A stretch of DNA of 34,513 bases from a bacterium (GTDB lineage: Bacteria > Patescibacteriota > Minisyncoccia > Moranbacterales > UBA2206), in NCBI GenBank assembly GCA_030654225.1, contig JAURXY010000031.1:65431-99943 (forward strand). The letters are read 5' to 3'. Positions 16,856 to 25,132 of this stretch are shown here, piece after piece (the stretch's first letter is position 1; each line of letters begins with the position of its first letter). The notes under the pieces are model-generated. The model was given only the letters and a program-made list of their open reading frames with translations, did not search any database and was not told where the DNA came from. Both the position numbers and the translations under genes were made by a program.

Positions 16856-17764
16856 CTAAATTTTAAGGTATTTCCTCATCGCAATCCAACTACTGGCGAT
16901 TCCAAGAAAGGCGCCGATAGCAACTTGGAGACCAAGAATAGAAAGCGCGTGAGAAAGATAGAAAGTGAATAGATTTCCTGTAGACACCACAGAAGAAGCA
17001 TAAACATTCACAAACTTAATCGATATCATAAGAATAAGCGATGCCACGAGCGAAGCAATTACGCCATAGAGAATGCCTTCAAAAATAAATGGCAAACGGA
17101 TAAACATATTCGATGATCCGACTAGTCGCATCACTTCAATTTCATGTTTATGAGTATAGATTGTGATTCGAATTGTGTTGAAAATAATGAGAATTGATAC
17201 GATTCCAAAAATTCCCGCTATCGCTAAACCAATTTTCTTAATTTGAAAAATCATAGTGTTTAGCTTATTTATCAAATCCTTGTTTTTTCCATAATTAACT
17301 CGGCTCACATCTTCCTTGAAAGACGCATTTTCGACATAATCAGCAACCGCTTGGTATTGACTAGAATTATTCGCCTTAATGACCAGCGATGCTAAAAGTG
17401 GATTCTCTCCAATTTCATCTAGTGACTGCATAATTACCGGCTCATCAGCATTGTCACGTTTGAAAATTTCCAAGGCCTTGTCTTTGGAAATATATTCAAT
17501 TGAACTTATCTCCTTGAAATTTTCCAAATCCTTCTTACTCTGGGCTATTTTTTCTTCACTCACATCACTTTTGAAATATACACTGATGTTCACTTTACTT
17601 TCAACATTTTTCAAAACATTATCCGCCACCATCCCCATCATAAAAATCGCTCCCACCACAAAAAGAGAGAGAACAAGAACGCTCACTGCCGCCACTGACA
17701 ACCAACCATTTCTCCAAAAATTTATTAGACTTTCTTTTATTGTTCGTCCGATAATTAAAAACAT
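16856..17764 (-). CDS. ftsX: Cell division permease FtsX
   Basis: 302 aa, four-TM FtsX architecture, MRLVGSSNMFIRLPFIFEGILYG. Confidence 0.93.
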   Translation of the reverse strand: MFLIIGRTIKESLINFWRNGWLSVAAVSVLVLSLFVVGAIFMMGMVADNVLKNVESKVNISVYFKSDVSEEKIAQSKKDLENFKEISSIEYISKDKALEIFKRDNADEPVIMQSLDEIGENPLLASLVIKANNSSQYQAVADYVENASFKEDVSRVNYGKNKDLINKLNTMIFQIKKIGLAIAGIFGIVSILIIFNTIRITIYTHKHEIEVMRLVGSSNMFIRLPFIFEGILYGVIASLVASLILMISIKFVNVYASSVVSTGNLFTFYLSHALSILGLQVAIGAFLGIASSWIAMRKYLKI

Positions 17765-17775
17765 ATAATTTCAAT

Positions 17776-17867
17776 CCGATGCGAACCTACGAAACTAATG
17801 CGAATCTACGAAATTTTATTTTGTATTTTGTTCGTAGATTCGAATATCATTCGTAGTTTCGAATCGG
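17776..17867. repeat. Long palindromic element, CCGATKCGAA family, copy B
   Basis: CCGATGCGAACCTACGAAACTAATGCGAATCTACGAA / TTCGTAGATTCGAATATCATTCGTAGTTTCGAATCGG. Confidence 0.9.
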
Positions 17868-17868
17868 T

Positions 17869-18636
17869 TTAGCAGATTTTATATTTACCCTTCGCGTCGT
17901 CGCAAATTACTTTTCCATGATCCAAAACAATTACTCTTTTGGCAGCTTTATTGACGATATCATGATCATGGCTAGCTAAAATTACAGTTGTGCCTAATTT
18001 ATTTATATCCAAAAGAAGTTTCACTATTTCCATAGAACTTACTGGATCCAAATTTCCCGTTGGCTCATCCGCCGCAATCACATGAGGCTTATGAATAAGT
18101 GCTCGCGCTAAAACTACTCTCTGCTGTTCACCACCTGAAAGTTGACGTGGAAATTTTTCCATCTTGCCTCCAAGCCCAACAATGTCCAAAATTTGTGGCA
18201 CATCTTCCAAAATTTCACTTCTTGGCGCTCCACAAACTTCCATAGCATAAGCTACATTTTCAAAAACAGTTTTTTTAGAAAGCAATTTGAAGTCTTGAAA
18301 AATTGTGCCAATTCTTCGTCTATGATATGGCAGTTTTCTTCGACTAATCATGTCCAGAGAAACACCGTCAAAATACACCGAGCCCTCTGTCGGCATTTCC
18401 TCAGCATAAATCAATTTCAAAAGAGTTGATTTTCCCGCTCCGCTGTGTCCAACGACTGAAACAAATTCTCCCTTCTTAATTTCTAAATTTATATCCGTCA
18501 GTATATCTTGATCATTTTTGAAAAACTTGCTCACATGATCAAACTTAATAAGCACCGGAAAATGATCCTCTTGCATTTCTCTCGAATATTTTTCTTCACT
18601 ACTTTCTTCGTTTTTAATTTTTGACTCTCTTTTCAT
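17869..18636 (-). CDS. ftsE: Cell division ATP-binding protein FtsE
   Basis: Walker A GHSGAGKST, signature LSGGEQQRVVLARAL, Walker B VIAADEPTG; adjacent to ftsX. Confidence 0.96.
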   Translation of the reverse strand: MKRESKIKNEESSEEKYSREMQEDHFPVLIKFDHVSKFFKNDQDILTDINLEIKKGEFVSVVGHSGAGKSTLLKLIYAEEMPTEGSVYFDGVSLDMISRRKLPYHRRRIGTIFQDFKLLSKKTVFENVAYAMEVCGAPRSEILEDVPQILDIVGLGGKMEKFPRQLSGGEQQRVVLARALIHKPHVIAADEPTGNLDPVSSMEIVKLLLDINKLGTTVILASHDHDIVNKAAKRVIVLDHGKVICDDAKGKYKIC

Positions 18637-18674
18637 TTATTTTTATAAATTTTAATTCGTAATGTCATTATAAA

Positions 18675-19773
18675 CTACTTTTTCAAATACTTCAAGTAGC
18701 TTTCCATAAATTCATTGAGATTTCCCTCCAAAACACTTTCCGCTTGGGCAGTTTCGTGTTTTGTGCGATGATCTTTGACCATTTTGTATGGATGAATCAC
18801 ATACGAGCGAATTTGACTCCCCCACTCAGCGCTCAAAGATTCGCCACGAAGTTTTCTTTTTTCTTCTTCCACTTCTTCCAAATATTTTTTATGCAATTTT
18901 GCTTTCAAGATTTTCATCGCCTGTTCCTTGTTTTGCAGTTGTGATCTTTCATTTTGACAAGACGCCACAACACCCGTTGGAATATGCGTTATTCGCACAG
19001 CGCTATCAGTTGTGTTGACACTTTGTCCGCCCGCGCCACTCGATCGATACACATCAATTCTCAAATCTTGCGGATTGATCAATACCTCTTTCATTTCCGA
19101 AATTACTGGCATAATTTCAACAAGCGCAAAAGATGTTTGACGCAAATTGTCAGCATTAAATGGTGAGAGTCGCACCAAGCGATGCACACCCGCTTCGCTT
19201 TTCAAATATCCATAAGCAAAGCTACCAGAAATTTCTAGCGTCGCACTTTTTATCCCCGCTTCCTGTCCGTGTGTTTCGTCCATCAGTTTTGCTTTAAAAT
19301 TATTGATTTGCGCCCATTTCAAATACATGCGAAGAAGCATTTCTGACCAATCCTGTGCGTCCACTCCGCCCGCACCACTCATGATATTTATAATAGCATC
19401 GTTTCGATCATATTCCCCAGAGAAAAGCGTCTTAAATTCCAAAGTATTGATATTTTTTTCTATTTCCAAAATTTCTTTTTCAATTTCAGCACTGTCCGCC
19501 GATGAGGCGGGCTTGTCCCCAATCATTTCCGCCAACTCTTCCAAATTTTTCAGCTTATTTTCTATTTCTTCAATTTCCAAAATTTCTTTTTTCAATTCTT
19601 CAATTTCCTGCATAATTTTCCCCGCATTTTGCGAATCACTCCAAAAATCAGCTTTTTCACTTTCCTTGGTTAATTCCCCAATTCTTTTTGCTTTTACATC
19701 CAAGTCAAAGATAGTCCCGAATAGTCGGGAGTTTAATTTTTAGTTCTTCGATTTTTTGCGTAAAATTTTGCAT
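18675..19773 (-). CDS. prfB: Peptide chain release factor 2, programmed +1 frameshift at CTT TGA C (TGA 19705-19707)
   Basis: ATG at 19773: MQNFTQKIEELKIKLPTIRDYL-(CTT TGA C)-DLDVKAKRIGELTKES...; GAGGQSVNTTDSAVRITHIPTG. Confidence 0.95.
19493..19511. repeat. 19-nt palindromic repeat within prfB; exact copy at 34290-34308
   Basis: TGTCCGCCGATGAGGCGGG at both sites. Confidence 0.85.
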
Positions 19774-19778
19774 ATTAT

Positions 19779-20135
19779 TTAAAAGTTCATACAGGAATCA
19801 CAATACAAAATACCATGTTCTATATATTTACCTATTGTAAAATAAGCAAGTATAAGTATAATATTTGCAATAACAATTAAATTTTTAAGTTTTATTAAAG
19901 TATATTTTTTTTGAATAATAAATGAAACTAATAACGCCAATAAAATTGGCCCTATAGAAATGTATACGTTAAGTAAAAACGATTTACAAAAGTCTCCCCA
20001 AGCATCAAGATGTTTTTTTCCTGGAGATAATTGTAAAAAATCTTCAATAAAACCAGAAGAATACCATAAGCTTATTACTAATATCATGCCAATATGACTT
20101 ACGAACTGAATTAAAAGTTTTTTATTAATACTCAT
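19779..20135 (-). CDS. Hypothetical membrane protein
   Basis: 118 aa, about three hydrophobic segments, C-terminal CDSC. Confidence 0.6.
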   Translation of the reverse strand: MSINKKLLIQFVSHIGMILVISLWYSSGFIEDFLQLSPGKKHLDAWGDFCKSFLLNVYISIGPILLALLVSFIIQKKYTLIKLKNLIVIANIILILAYFTIGKYIEHGILYCDSCMNF

Positions 20136-20169
20136 AGATAAAAAATTAAATTAATTAGTAAATTATTTT

Positions 20170-20913
20170 TTATTCCAAAAACAACAATCCTGCCATCAGC
20201 CCCATACCCAGCACAAAGGCGATTGTTTGCCAAAAACCAGCTTTGAAAGAGCGGTGTTTGTGAAGTTCAGGAATTAAATCCGTTCCAGCAATATAGATAA
20301 ATCCGCCGGCAGCAAAAGGCACTAAAAATGCGGTCAGATCAGCTACATTCAAATTTATCGCTAAAATTACCACTGCCCCGAGGACTGCTGTGAGTGCGGT
20401 GATAAAATTGAAAAACAACGCTTTTCCTCTAGAAAATCCAGCATACACCAAAGAAGCAAAATCACCAATCTCTTGGGGAATTTCATGGAAAACAACGGCT
20501 GTTGTTGTAGCAATTCCCAATGGAACACTCACTAAAAAACTGGTAGCGATAATCATTCCATCAATGAAATTGTGAATCGAATCTCCAATCAGAATCACAT
20601 AGGAAAAAGGATGAGGGTGCTGTTCGCAAGGTTCTTCGTGACAATGACGCCAACGAATGATTTTTTCAATTAGAAAGAAAATCAAAATTCCGCCCAAAAT
20701 TGAAAAGGAAATTTTCATCGTATTTTGTGAATTCTCAAATGCTTCTGGAATAAGATGCAAGAAAGCATCCCCCATCAGCGTCCCAGCCGAAAAACTCACC
20801 AGATAAATCAAAACTTTATATAGTTTTTTTTGATCAATCGACAACGCGAAAACACCGACAAGTGAAATCAGACTAATTACAGAAACTGAAACTATTGTAT
20901 AAATCCAAACCAT
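20170..20913 (-). CDS. ZIP family divalent metal transporter
   Basis: His-rich loop RWRHCHEEPCEQHPHP; GDSIHNFIDGMIIA; FHEIPQEIGDFA. Confidence 0.93.
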   Translation of the reverse strand: MVWIYTIVSVSVISLISLVGVFALSIDQKKLYKVLIYLVSFSAGTLMGDAFLHLIPEAFENSQNTMKISFSILGGILIFFLIEKIIRWRHCHEEPCEQHPHPFSYVILIGDSIHNFIDGMIIATSFLVSVPLGIATTTAVVFHEIPQEIGDFASLVYAGFSRGKALFFNFITALTAVLGAVVILAINLNVADLTAFLVPFAAGGFIYIAGTDLIPELHKHRSFKAGFWQTIAFVLGMGLMAGLLFLE

Positions 20914-20914
20914 A

Positions 20915-21475
20915 TTATAAGTTCTTTATAAGTTCAATGTGCCCTGCCTCCACCTGCATTAATGCTCCGAAAAATTTTCGAATATTTGGCTCTGTCGCTT
21001 CAGAGGTAAATTTTTTGTATAGCTCTACCGCATGATCTTCTAACTCAATTGTCTTTTGAAAATTTTCTTGATTTTCATCAGCACAAGTTTCTGCTTTCAT
21101 CTCTGGCATAACAATGCCCAAAAGTTTTGTCACAATCACCGCGTGTTCGAGTTCCACCTTCGCCAAACGCTTATACATTGCTTTGATTTTATATTCCGAT
21201 GCTTTCCCCGCCATACAAAGATACATCGCATTGGCTCGAGTTTCAAGTGCTAATGTTTCCAAAAGATTTTTTTGGGAAAGTTCTGAAATATCCCCGCCTC
21301 GCGTCGACGAGCGGTCGTCTCCGCGAGTCGAGGCAGGAATTTTTTCATTCACAATCGGCTTGGCTTCATCAGCATTTTTTATAAAATTATTCTTCGCCCC
21401 GCAAAACGGACAGTCCGTCGGCTTCTCCTCCCCAATATACGCATCCCCACAAATTTCACAAATGTATAGTTTCAT
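20915..21475 (-). CDS. Rubrerythrin-like protein with N-terminal rubredoxin-type zinc/iron ribbon
   Basis: CEICGDAYIGEEKPTDCPFCGAKN then ferritin-like helices (ETRANAMYLCMAGKA, ELEHAVIVTKL, EVEAGHIELI-like). Confidence 0.88.
   Translation of the reverse strand: MKLYICEICGDAYIGEEKPTDCPFCGAKNNFIKNADEAKPIVNEKIPASTRGDDRSSTRGGDISELSQKNLLETLALETRANAMYLCMAGKASEYKIKAMYKRLAKVELEHAVIVTKLLGIVMPEMKAETCADENQENFQKTIELEDHAVELYKKFTSEATEPNIRKFFGALMQVEAGHIELIKNL
21292..21337. repeat. Compound palindrome within the rubrerythrin linker
   Basis: GCCTCG/CGAGGC outer stem with inner GACGA-GCGG-TCGTC; encodes PASTRGDDRSSTRGGD. Confidence 0.75.
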
Positions 21476-21509
21476 ATGATTTGAATTATTTTAATTATTA
21501 ATAAAAAAC

Positions 21510-23393
21510 CTATAGACTTTTAACAATTTCTTCTGCTTCTTTTATTGTATCTTCTTTTTTAAAAATTGATTTTTGCAATAATCTTTCTCCAATCTCTTTT
21601 CTTTTTTCAGCAGATAATCCAGCTTTCCCAATTGCAACTTCTTCAGGCATAAGTTGCTTTCCGATCTCCACTGTTCCATCATCATTAACACTAAAACACT
21701 CGAAAAAATTACCCTCAGAATTTTTTATATATATTGGCAAGCCTTTTTTAGATGCAATTTCAATTGGTTTTCTCCACATTGATATATTCCTCTCTAACAT
21801 TTCCTTATAATCATTCCAATAAGCTGATTTATTCTTAACTGCCTCGGATTGCTCTTTAATATTTAAACTTCCTACCCAATATTTTCCCTCATTATCTTCA
21901 ACGCCTGGAATGAAATAACCAAAAACCTCAGGATTATTCACAACAAATTCATTATACCCACCTTTTTTAAATAATTCTGCATTCCTTCTTCTTGTTTTGG
22001 CAACCTTATCAATTTCCTCAGCACTCACTCCCTCATCTCTTTTTTGACCAGATCTTCTGTCTTTTATTCCAAAAGAAACACTCCCCGCATCATCAATACT
22101 TGCCTCACTTATTTGACCGCCACCTAATATAATTCCTCCCGAATGAGACCATAATCCACTGATAAGACCATTTTCATCCTTCCCTGGATTAATCGAAGAA
22201 ACAGAAATTGATGGCTCTAGGGAAAGTAGTATATCTAAGTCATCTTCAAAGGTAGCATCGGAAGAAACATTTGAATTTTCATTATGACGCAATTTTTCAT
22301 CTTCATTAATTGTGTGTACAAAAAAACAATTACTTCGTAGCATAGTTTGTTCAACACTTCTCTGTATATTTTCAAATTTTTCTTTTCCTATCTCATCCGC
22401 TTTCGTATAATGTTCTTCGACTTTTTTCTTAATTTCCTCAAGCCCTTCGCTGTTGGAGATTAGTTGCTCTAGATTTTCTTGCTCATCATTAACGTCTTCT
22501 TCATTTAATTCTTCCCCAGAAGAAAATCTTTTAGCCATTGCATTAGCTTCACCACTTTGCATTTCCGACAATTTACCATATTGCCCATCTTCCTTGCTAC
22601 CATCTAAATTTTCCTGAGAAAGATTTGATTTTTCGATTTCTATGCGAATTTCTTCTATGAGTTTCGCCCGTTCTTCAGCTAGAAATTTTTTTGATGCTTC
22701 TTCTTTGCTTAGTAATTCAACCTTTCTAACAACTCGCTCTTGCATTTTAGATTCGTCATCAGGTTTTAATATTTCCAATTCACCTCCGCATGCAGTGCAA
22801 TAACTTGCACTTGCGCTTGTATATTCTCTACCACATTTTGGACATGACCTTGTTACTATCTGATCTTTTTCTGGAAATTTGGAATCTAGCATTTTTTTAA
22901 CTTTCTCCACATTTATATCGATTGCACTCCGCCAAGTTATATCCTTTCCCAATCCTTCTGTTAAATACGAATATAAAGCCCAATACTCGGGAGATTTGTC
23001 ATTCCCTTCAGCTTGTAATTTTAAAACTATTTTCTTCCCTAAATCGTAAGCTTCTTGTTGTTCTTCAGTTGGATTTTTTTCTATGTTTTCTTTTTTGTCA
23101 GAAATTTCCTTTTCCAATTCCACTTTCGCTTCTTGAGCTTCTTTGTTCAACCCTTCCAATTCACTTCTATCCACTATGTCAATTTGCAAGCCATCTGCTG
23201 ATGCTTTTTTCTCAACACTTTCCAAATCTGATTTTTCTTCTCGCTCAAAACTAGCCACCTCTTTTTCAGAATCCGCCAACATTTCATTTTCAATTTCTTC
23301 TGGCGATTTTTCAACTTCCTCAAAAACAGCTTCTTGCTCAGCTTTTACTTTTGGCTTTTCTCCTGATTTAATTGTTGAATCTTCTACGCTCAT
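21510..23393 (-). CDS. Large lineage-specific hypothetical protein with a zinc ribbon
   Basis: 627 aa, Glu/Lys-rich; CPKCGREYTSASASYCTACGGELE. Confidence 0.8.
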   Translation of the reverse strand: MSVEDSTIKSGEKPKVKAEQEAVFEEVEKSPEEIENEMLADSEKEVASFEREEKSDLESVEKKASADGLQIDIVDRSELEGLNKEAQEAKVELEKEISDKKENIEKNPTEEQQEAYDLGKKIVLKLQAEGNDKSPEYWALYSYLTEGLGKDITWRSAIDINVEKVKKMLDSKFPEKDQIVTRSCPKCGREYTSASASYCTACGGELEILKPDDESKMQERVVRKVELLSKEEASKKFLAEERAKLIEEIRIEIEKSNLSQENLDGSKEDGQYGKLSEMQSGEANAMAKRFSSGEELNEEDVNDEQENLEQLISNSEGLEEIKKKVEEHYTKADEIGKEKFENIQRSVEQTMLRSNCFFVHTINEDEKLRHNENSNVSSDATFEDDLDILLSLEPSISVSSINPGKDENGLISGLWSHSGGIILGGGQISEASIDDAGSVSFGIKDRRSGQKRDEGVSAEEIDKVAKTRRRNAELFKKGGYNEFVVNNPEVFGYFIPGVEDNEGKYWVGSLNIKEQSEAVKNKSAYWNDYKEMLERNISMWRKPIEIASKKGLPIYIKNSEGNFFECFSVNDDGTVEIGKQLMPEEVAIGKAGLSAEKRKEIGERLLQKSIFKKEDTIKEAEEIVKSL

Positions 23394-23537
23394 TTATTTT
23401 TCTAATTTCTTACGAACATTTTCAATTTTCTGTTGATCCAGCTTATCATAAATCCTAAGCAAAACATCCTTTTGCCTTTTTCGCAAATTCTTCATCTTAT
23501 TTTGAAACTTTTCCCAAGCTTGTTGATATTTGTCCAT
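23394..23537 (-). CDS. 47-aa basic coiled-coil ORF immediately upstream of the 627-aa gene
   Basis: MDKYQQAWEKFQNKMKNLRKRQKDVLLRIYDKLDQQKIENVRKKLEK; stop TAA directly abuts the next ATG. Confidence 0.55.
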   Translation of the reverse strand: MDKYQQAWEKFQNKMKNLRKRQKDVLLRIYDKLDQQKIENVRKKLEK

Positions 23538-23560
23538 AATTATTCTATATTAAACTAAGT

Positions 23561-23610
23561 GCCATCTTAGCTCAGTTCCCGCCAAAGGCGGACAGGGTCC
23601 GAGCGACGGC
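23561..23610 (+). pseudogene. tRNA-Thr-like 5' fragment with palindrome replacing the D-loop
   Basis: GCCATCTTAGCTCAGTT-CCCGCCAAAGGCGGACAGGGTCC-GAGCGACGGC versus intact GCCATCTTAGCTCAGTT-GGTA-GAGCGACGGT. Confidence 0.85.
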
Positions 23611-23642
23611 CGAATTATATGTAATGTTTTACAAACACACAA

Positions 23643-23715
23643 GCCATCTTAGCTCAGTTGGTAGAGCGACGGTATCGTAAACCGTAGGTCATCAGTTCGA
23701 TCCTGATAGATGGCT
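23643..23715 (+). tRNA. tRNA-Thr(CGU)
   Basis: GCCATCTTAGCTCAGTTGGTAGAGCGACGGTATCGTAAACCGTAGGTCATCAGTTCGATCCTGATAGATGGCT; loop ATCGTAA. Confidence 0.94.
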
Positions 23716-23721
23716 CATTTG

Positions 23722-23778
23722 TCCCCTTCTCCCTTTGGGAGAAGGTGCCTCGGTAATCCGAGGCGGATGAGGGGAAAA
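23722..23778 (+). repeat. Two-hairpin element, left flank of DUF559 gene
   Basis: [CCTTCTCCC-TTT-GGGAGAAGG]T[GCCTCGG-TAAT-CCGAGGC]GGATGAGGGGAAAA. Confidence 0.85.
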
Positions 23779-23779
23779 C

Positions 23780-24139
23780 TCACAAAAATTCTTCTATCTT
23801 TAAAAATACTCCTTCTAAATTATCGTTAATTTCATTATTCCAAAATCTTATCACTTCATATCCTTGTCCTTCTAAGAATTCTGTTTTTGTTTTATCATAT
23901 CTCTCCTGTTTTTCTTCCTTATGCTGAAATCCATCAATTTCTATAATAATTTTCTTTTCAATACATATAAAATCTACCACATATTTTCCTATTTGATATT
24001 GCCTTCTAAATTTAAAATTTCTAAAATTTCTATTTCTTAATTTTGACCAAATAATTATTTCTTGCGGTGTAGAATTTTTTCTTAAATTTCTATTTCTTTC
24101 TAAAACTTGTTCCGATAATTTTGTTTTTATCCTTTTCGT
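23780..24139 (-). CDS. DUF559/Vsr-like endonuclease-domain protein; open frame lacks an evident ATG/GTG/TTG start for the full domain
   Basis: ...KLSEQVLERNRNLRKNSTPQEIIIWSKLRNRNFRNFKFRRQYQIGKYVVDFICIEKKIIIEIDGFQHKEEKQERYDKTKTEFLEGQGYEVIRFWNNEI; the track starts at an internal GTG (23980). Confidence 0.8.
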   Translation of the reverse strand, partial: TKRIKTKLSEQVLERNRNLRKNSTPQEIIIWSKLRNRNFRNFKFRRQYQIGKYVVDFICIEKKIIIEIDGFQHKEEKQERYDKTKTEFLEGQGYEVIRFWNNEINDNLEGVFLKIEEFL

Positions 24140-24144
24140 TTAGC

Positions 24145-24197
24145 CTTTTCCCTCTCCTGTCCGGAGTACCGGACATCCTCTCCCTAAGGGAGAGGAG
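24145..24197 (-). repeat. Two-hairpin element, right flank of DUF559 gene, inverted relative to the left copy
   Basis: Minus strand [CCTCTCCC-TTA-GGGAGAGG]A[TGTCCGG-TACT-CCGGACA]GGAGAGGGAAAAGG. Confidence 0.85.
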
Positions 24198-24213
24198 GAA
24201 TATTATATTTTTA

Positions 24214-25125
24214 TTATTCTTCGCACAAATTCGCAATCCTAGCGAATTCTTCATTGACTAATTTTTGAATCTCTTCTAAATGAGGTTTGTTTTCAACTTT
24301 AAAAAGATGCTTGAAACGGCCTTGGGTTTTCAAAAATTCCGTCACGGGAGTTATTTTTTTTGGTTCGAAGTTTAGCTTATGTTCACCATTCTCAATTTCA
24401 TATAACGGCCAAAAATTTGTTTCGGTCGCTAACTTTCCCACATTCACATATTGCGAAGTAGGAAATTTCCAATTATTAGTGCAAGGTGAAAAAACGAGCA
24501 AGAAACTTGGCCCGTCAGTTTCCAGAGCTTTCTTAGCTTTCTTTTTTAGATCAGTTAGATAGGCAACATTAGCTTGAGCTAAATATCCAATGCGATGAGC
24601 ATTCACAATCTCCATCAAATTTTTGCGCGTCTCAATTTTTCCAAAAGATTCTTTTCCGGTTGGCGTTGTTTCCGTGAAAGCCCCATAAGGTGTCGCGCTA
24701 GACCGTTGATTGCCCGTGTTCATATACCCCCCGTTGTCATAGCAAACATAGAGAAAATTATGTCCACGCTCAAGCGCACCTGATAAGCTTTGCAGTCCGA
24801 TGTCATATGTTCCACCGTCTCCGCCAAAAGCCACGAATTTAATTTTTTTATTTTTAGAAATCTTGCCTTTCTTTTTCAAAGCTTCATAGGCTCTCTCCAC
24901 TCCAGAGATCGTGGCCGCCGCATTTTCAAAAGCATTGTGAATATACGGCGCTTTCCAAGCTGAATATGGATAGAGCGTCGAAGTCACCTCCAAGCACCCA
25001 GTCGCATTGGCGATAACCACATCAGTTTTAAGTTCCCCTAAAACCGTCCGCACAATCGCCGGAAATCCACACCCCGCGCAAGCTGAGTGTCCCGCCGAAT
25101 AATATTTTGTTAATTCTTTGTTCAT
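24214..25125 (-). CDS. porB: 2-oxoacid:ferredoxin oxidoreductase beta subunit (TPP-binding)
   Basis: GHSACAGCGFPAIVRTVLGE; GDGGTYDIGLQSLSGALERGHNFLYVCYDNGGYMNTGNQRSSATPYGA. Confidence 0.94.
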   Translation of the reverse strand: MNKELTKYYSAGHSACAGCGFPAIVRTVLGELKTDVVIANATGCLEVTSTLYPYSAWKAPYIHNAFENAAATISGVERAYEALKKKGKISKNKKIKFVAFGGDGGTYDIGLQSLSGALERGHNFLYVCYDNGGYMNTGNQRSSATPYGAFTETTPTGKESFGKIETRKNLMEIVNAHRIGYLAQANVAYLTDLKKKAKKALETDGPSFLLVFSPCTNNWKFPTSQYVNVGKLATETNFWPLYEIENGEHKLNFEPKKITPVTEFLKTQGRFKHLFKVENKPHLEEIQKLVNEEFARIANLCEE

Positions 25126-25132
25126 AATATTT

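Noticed and set aside
18675-19773. UGA recoding (as in SR1/Gracilibacteria)
   Set aside because: An RF2 gene with its UGA-dependent autoregulatory frameshift is present and the other genes read through normally with standard stops.
21409-21421. ACGGACAGTCCGT palindrome in rubrerythrin, similar to 1723-1735
   Set aside because: Encodes the conserved zinc-ribbon PTDCPFCG, so it is probably chance similarity.
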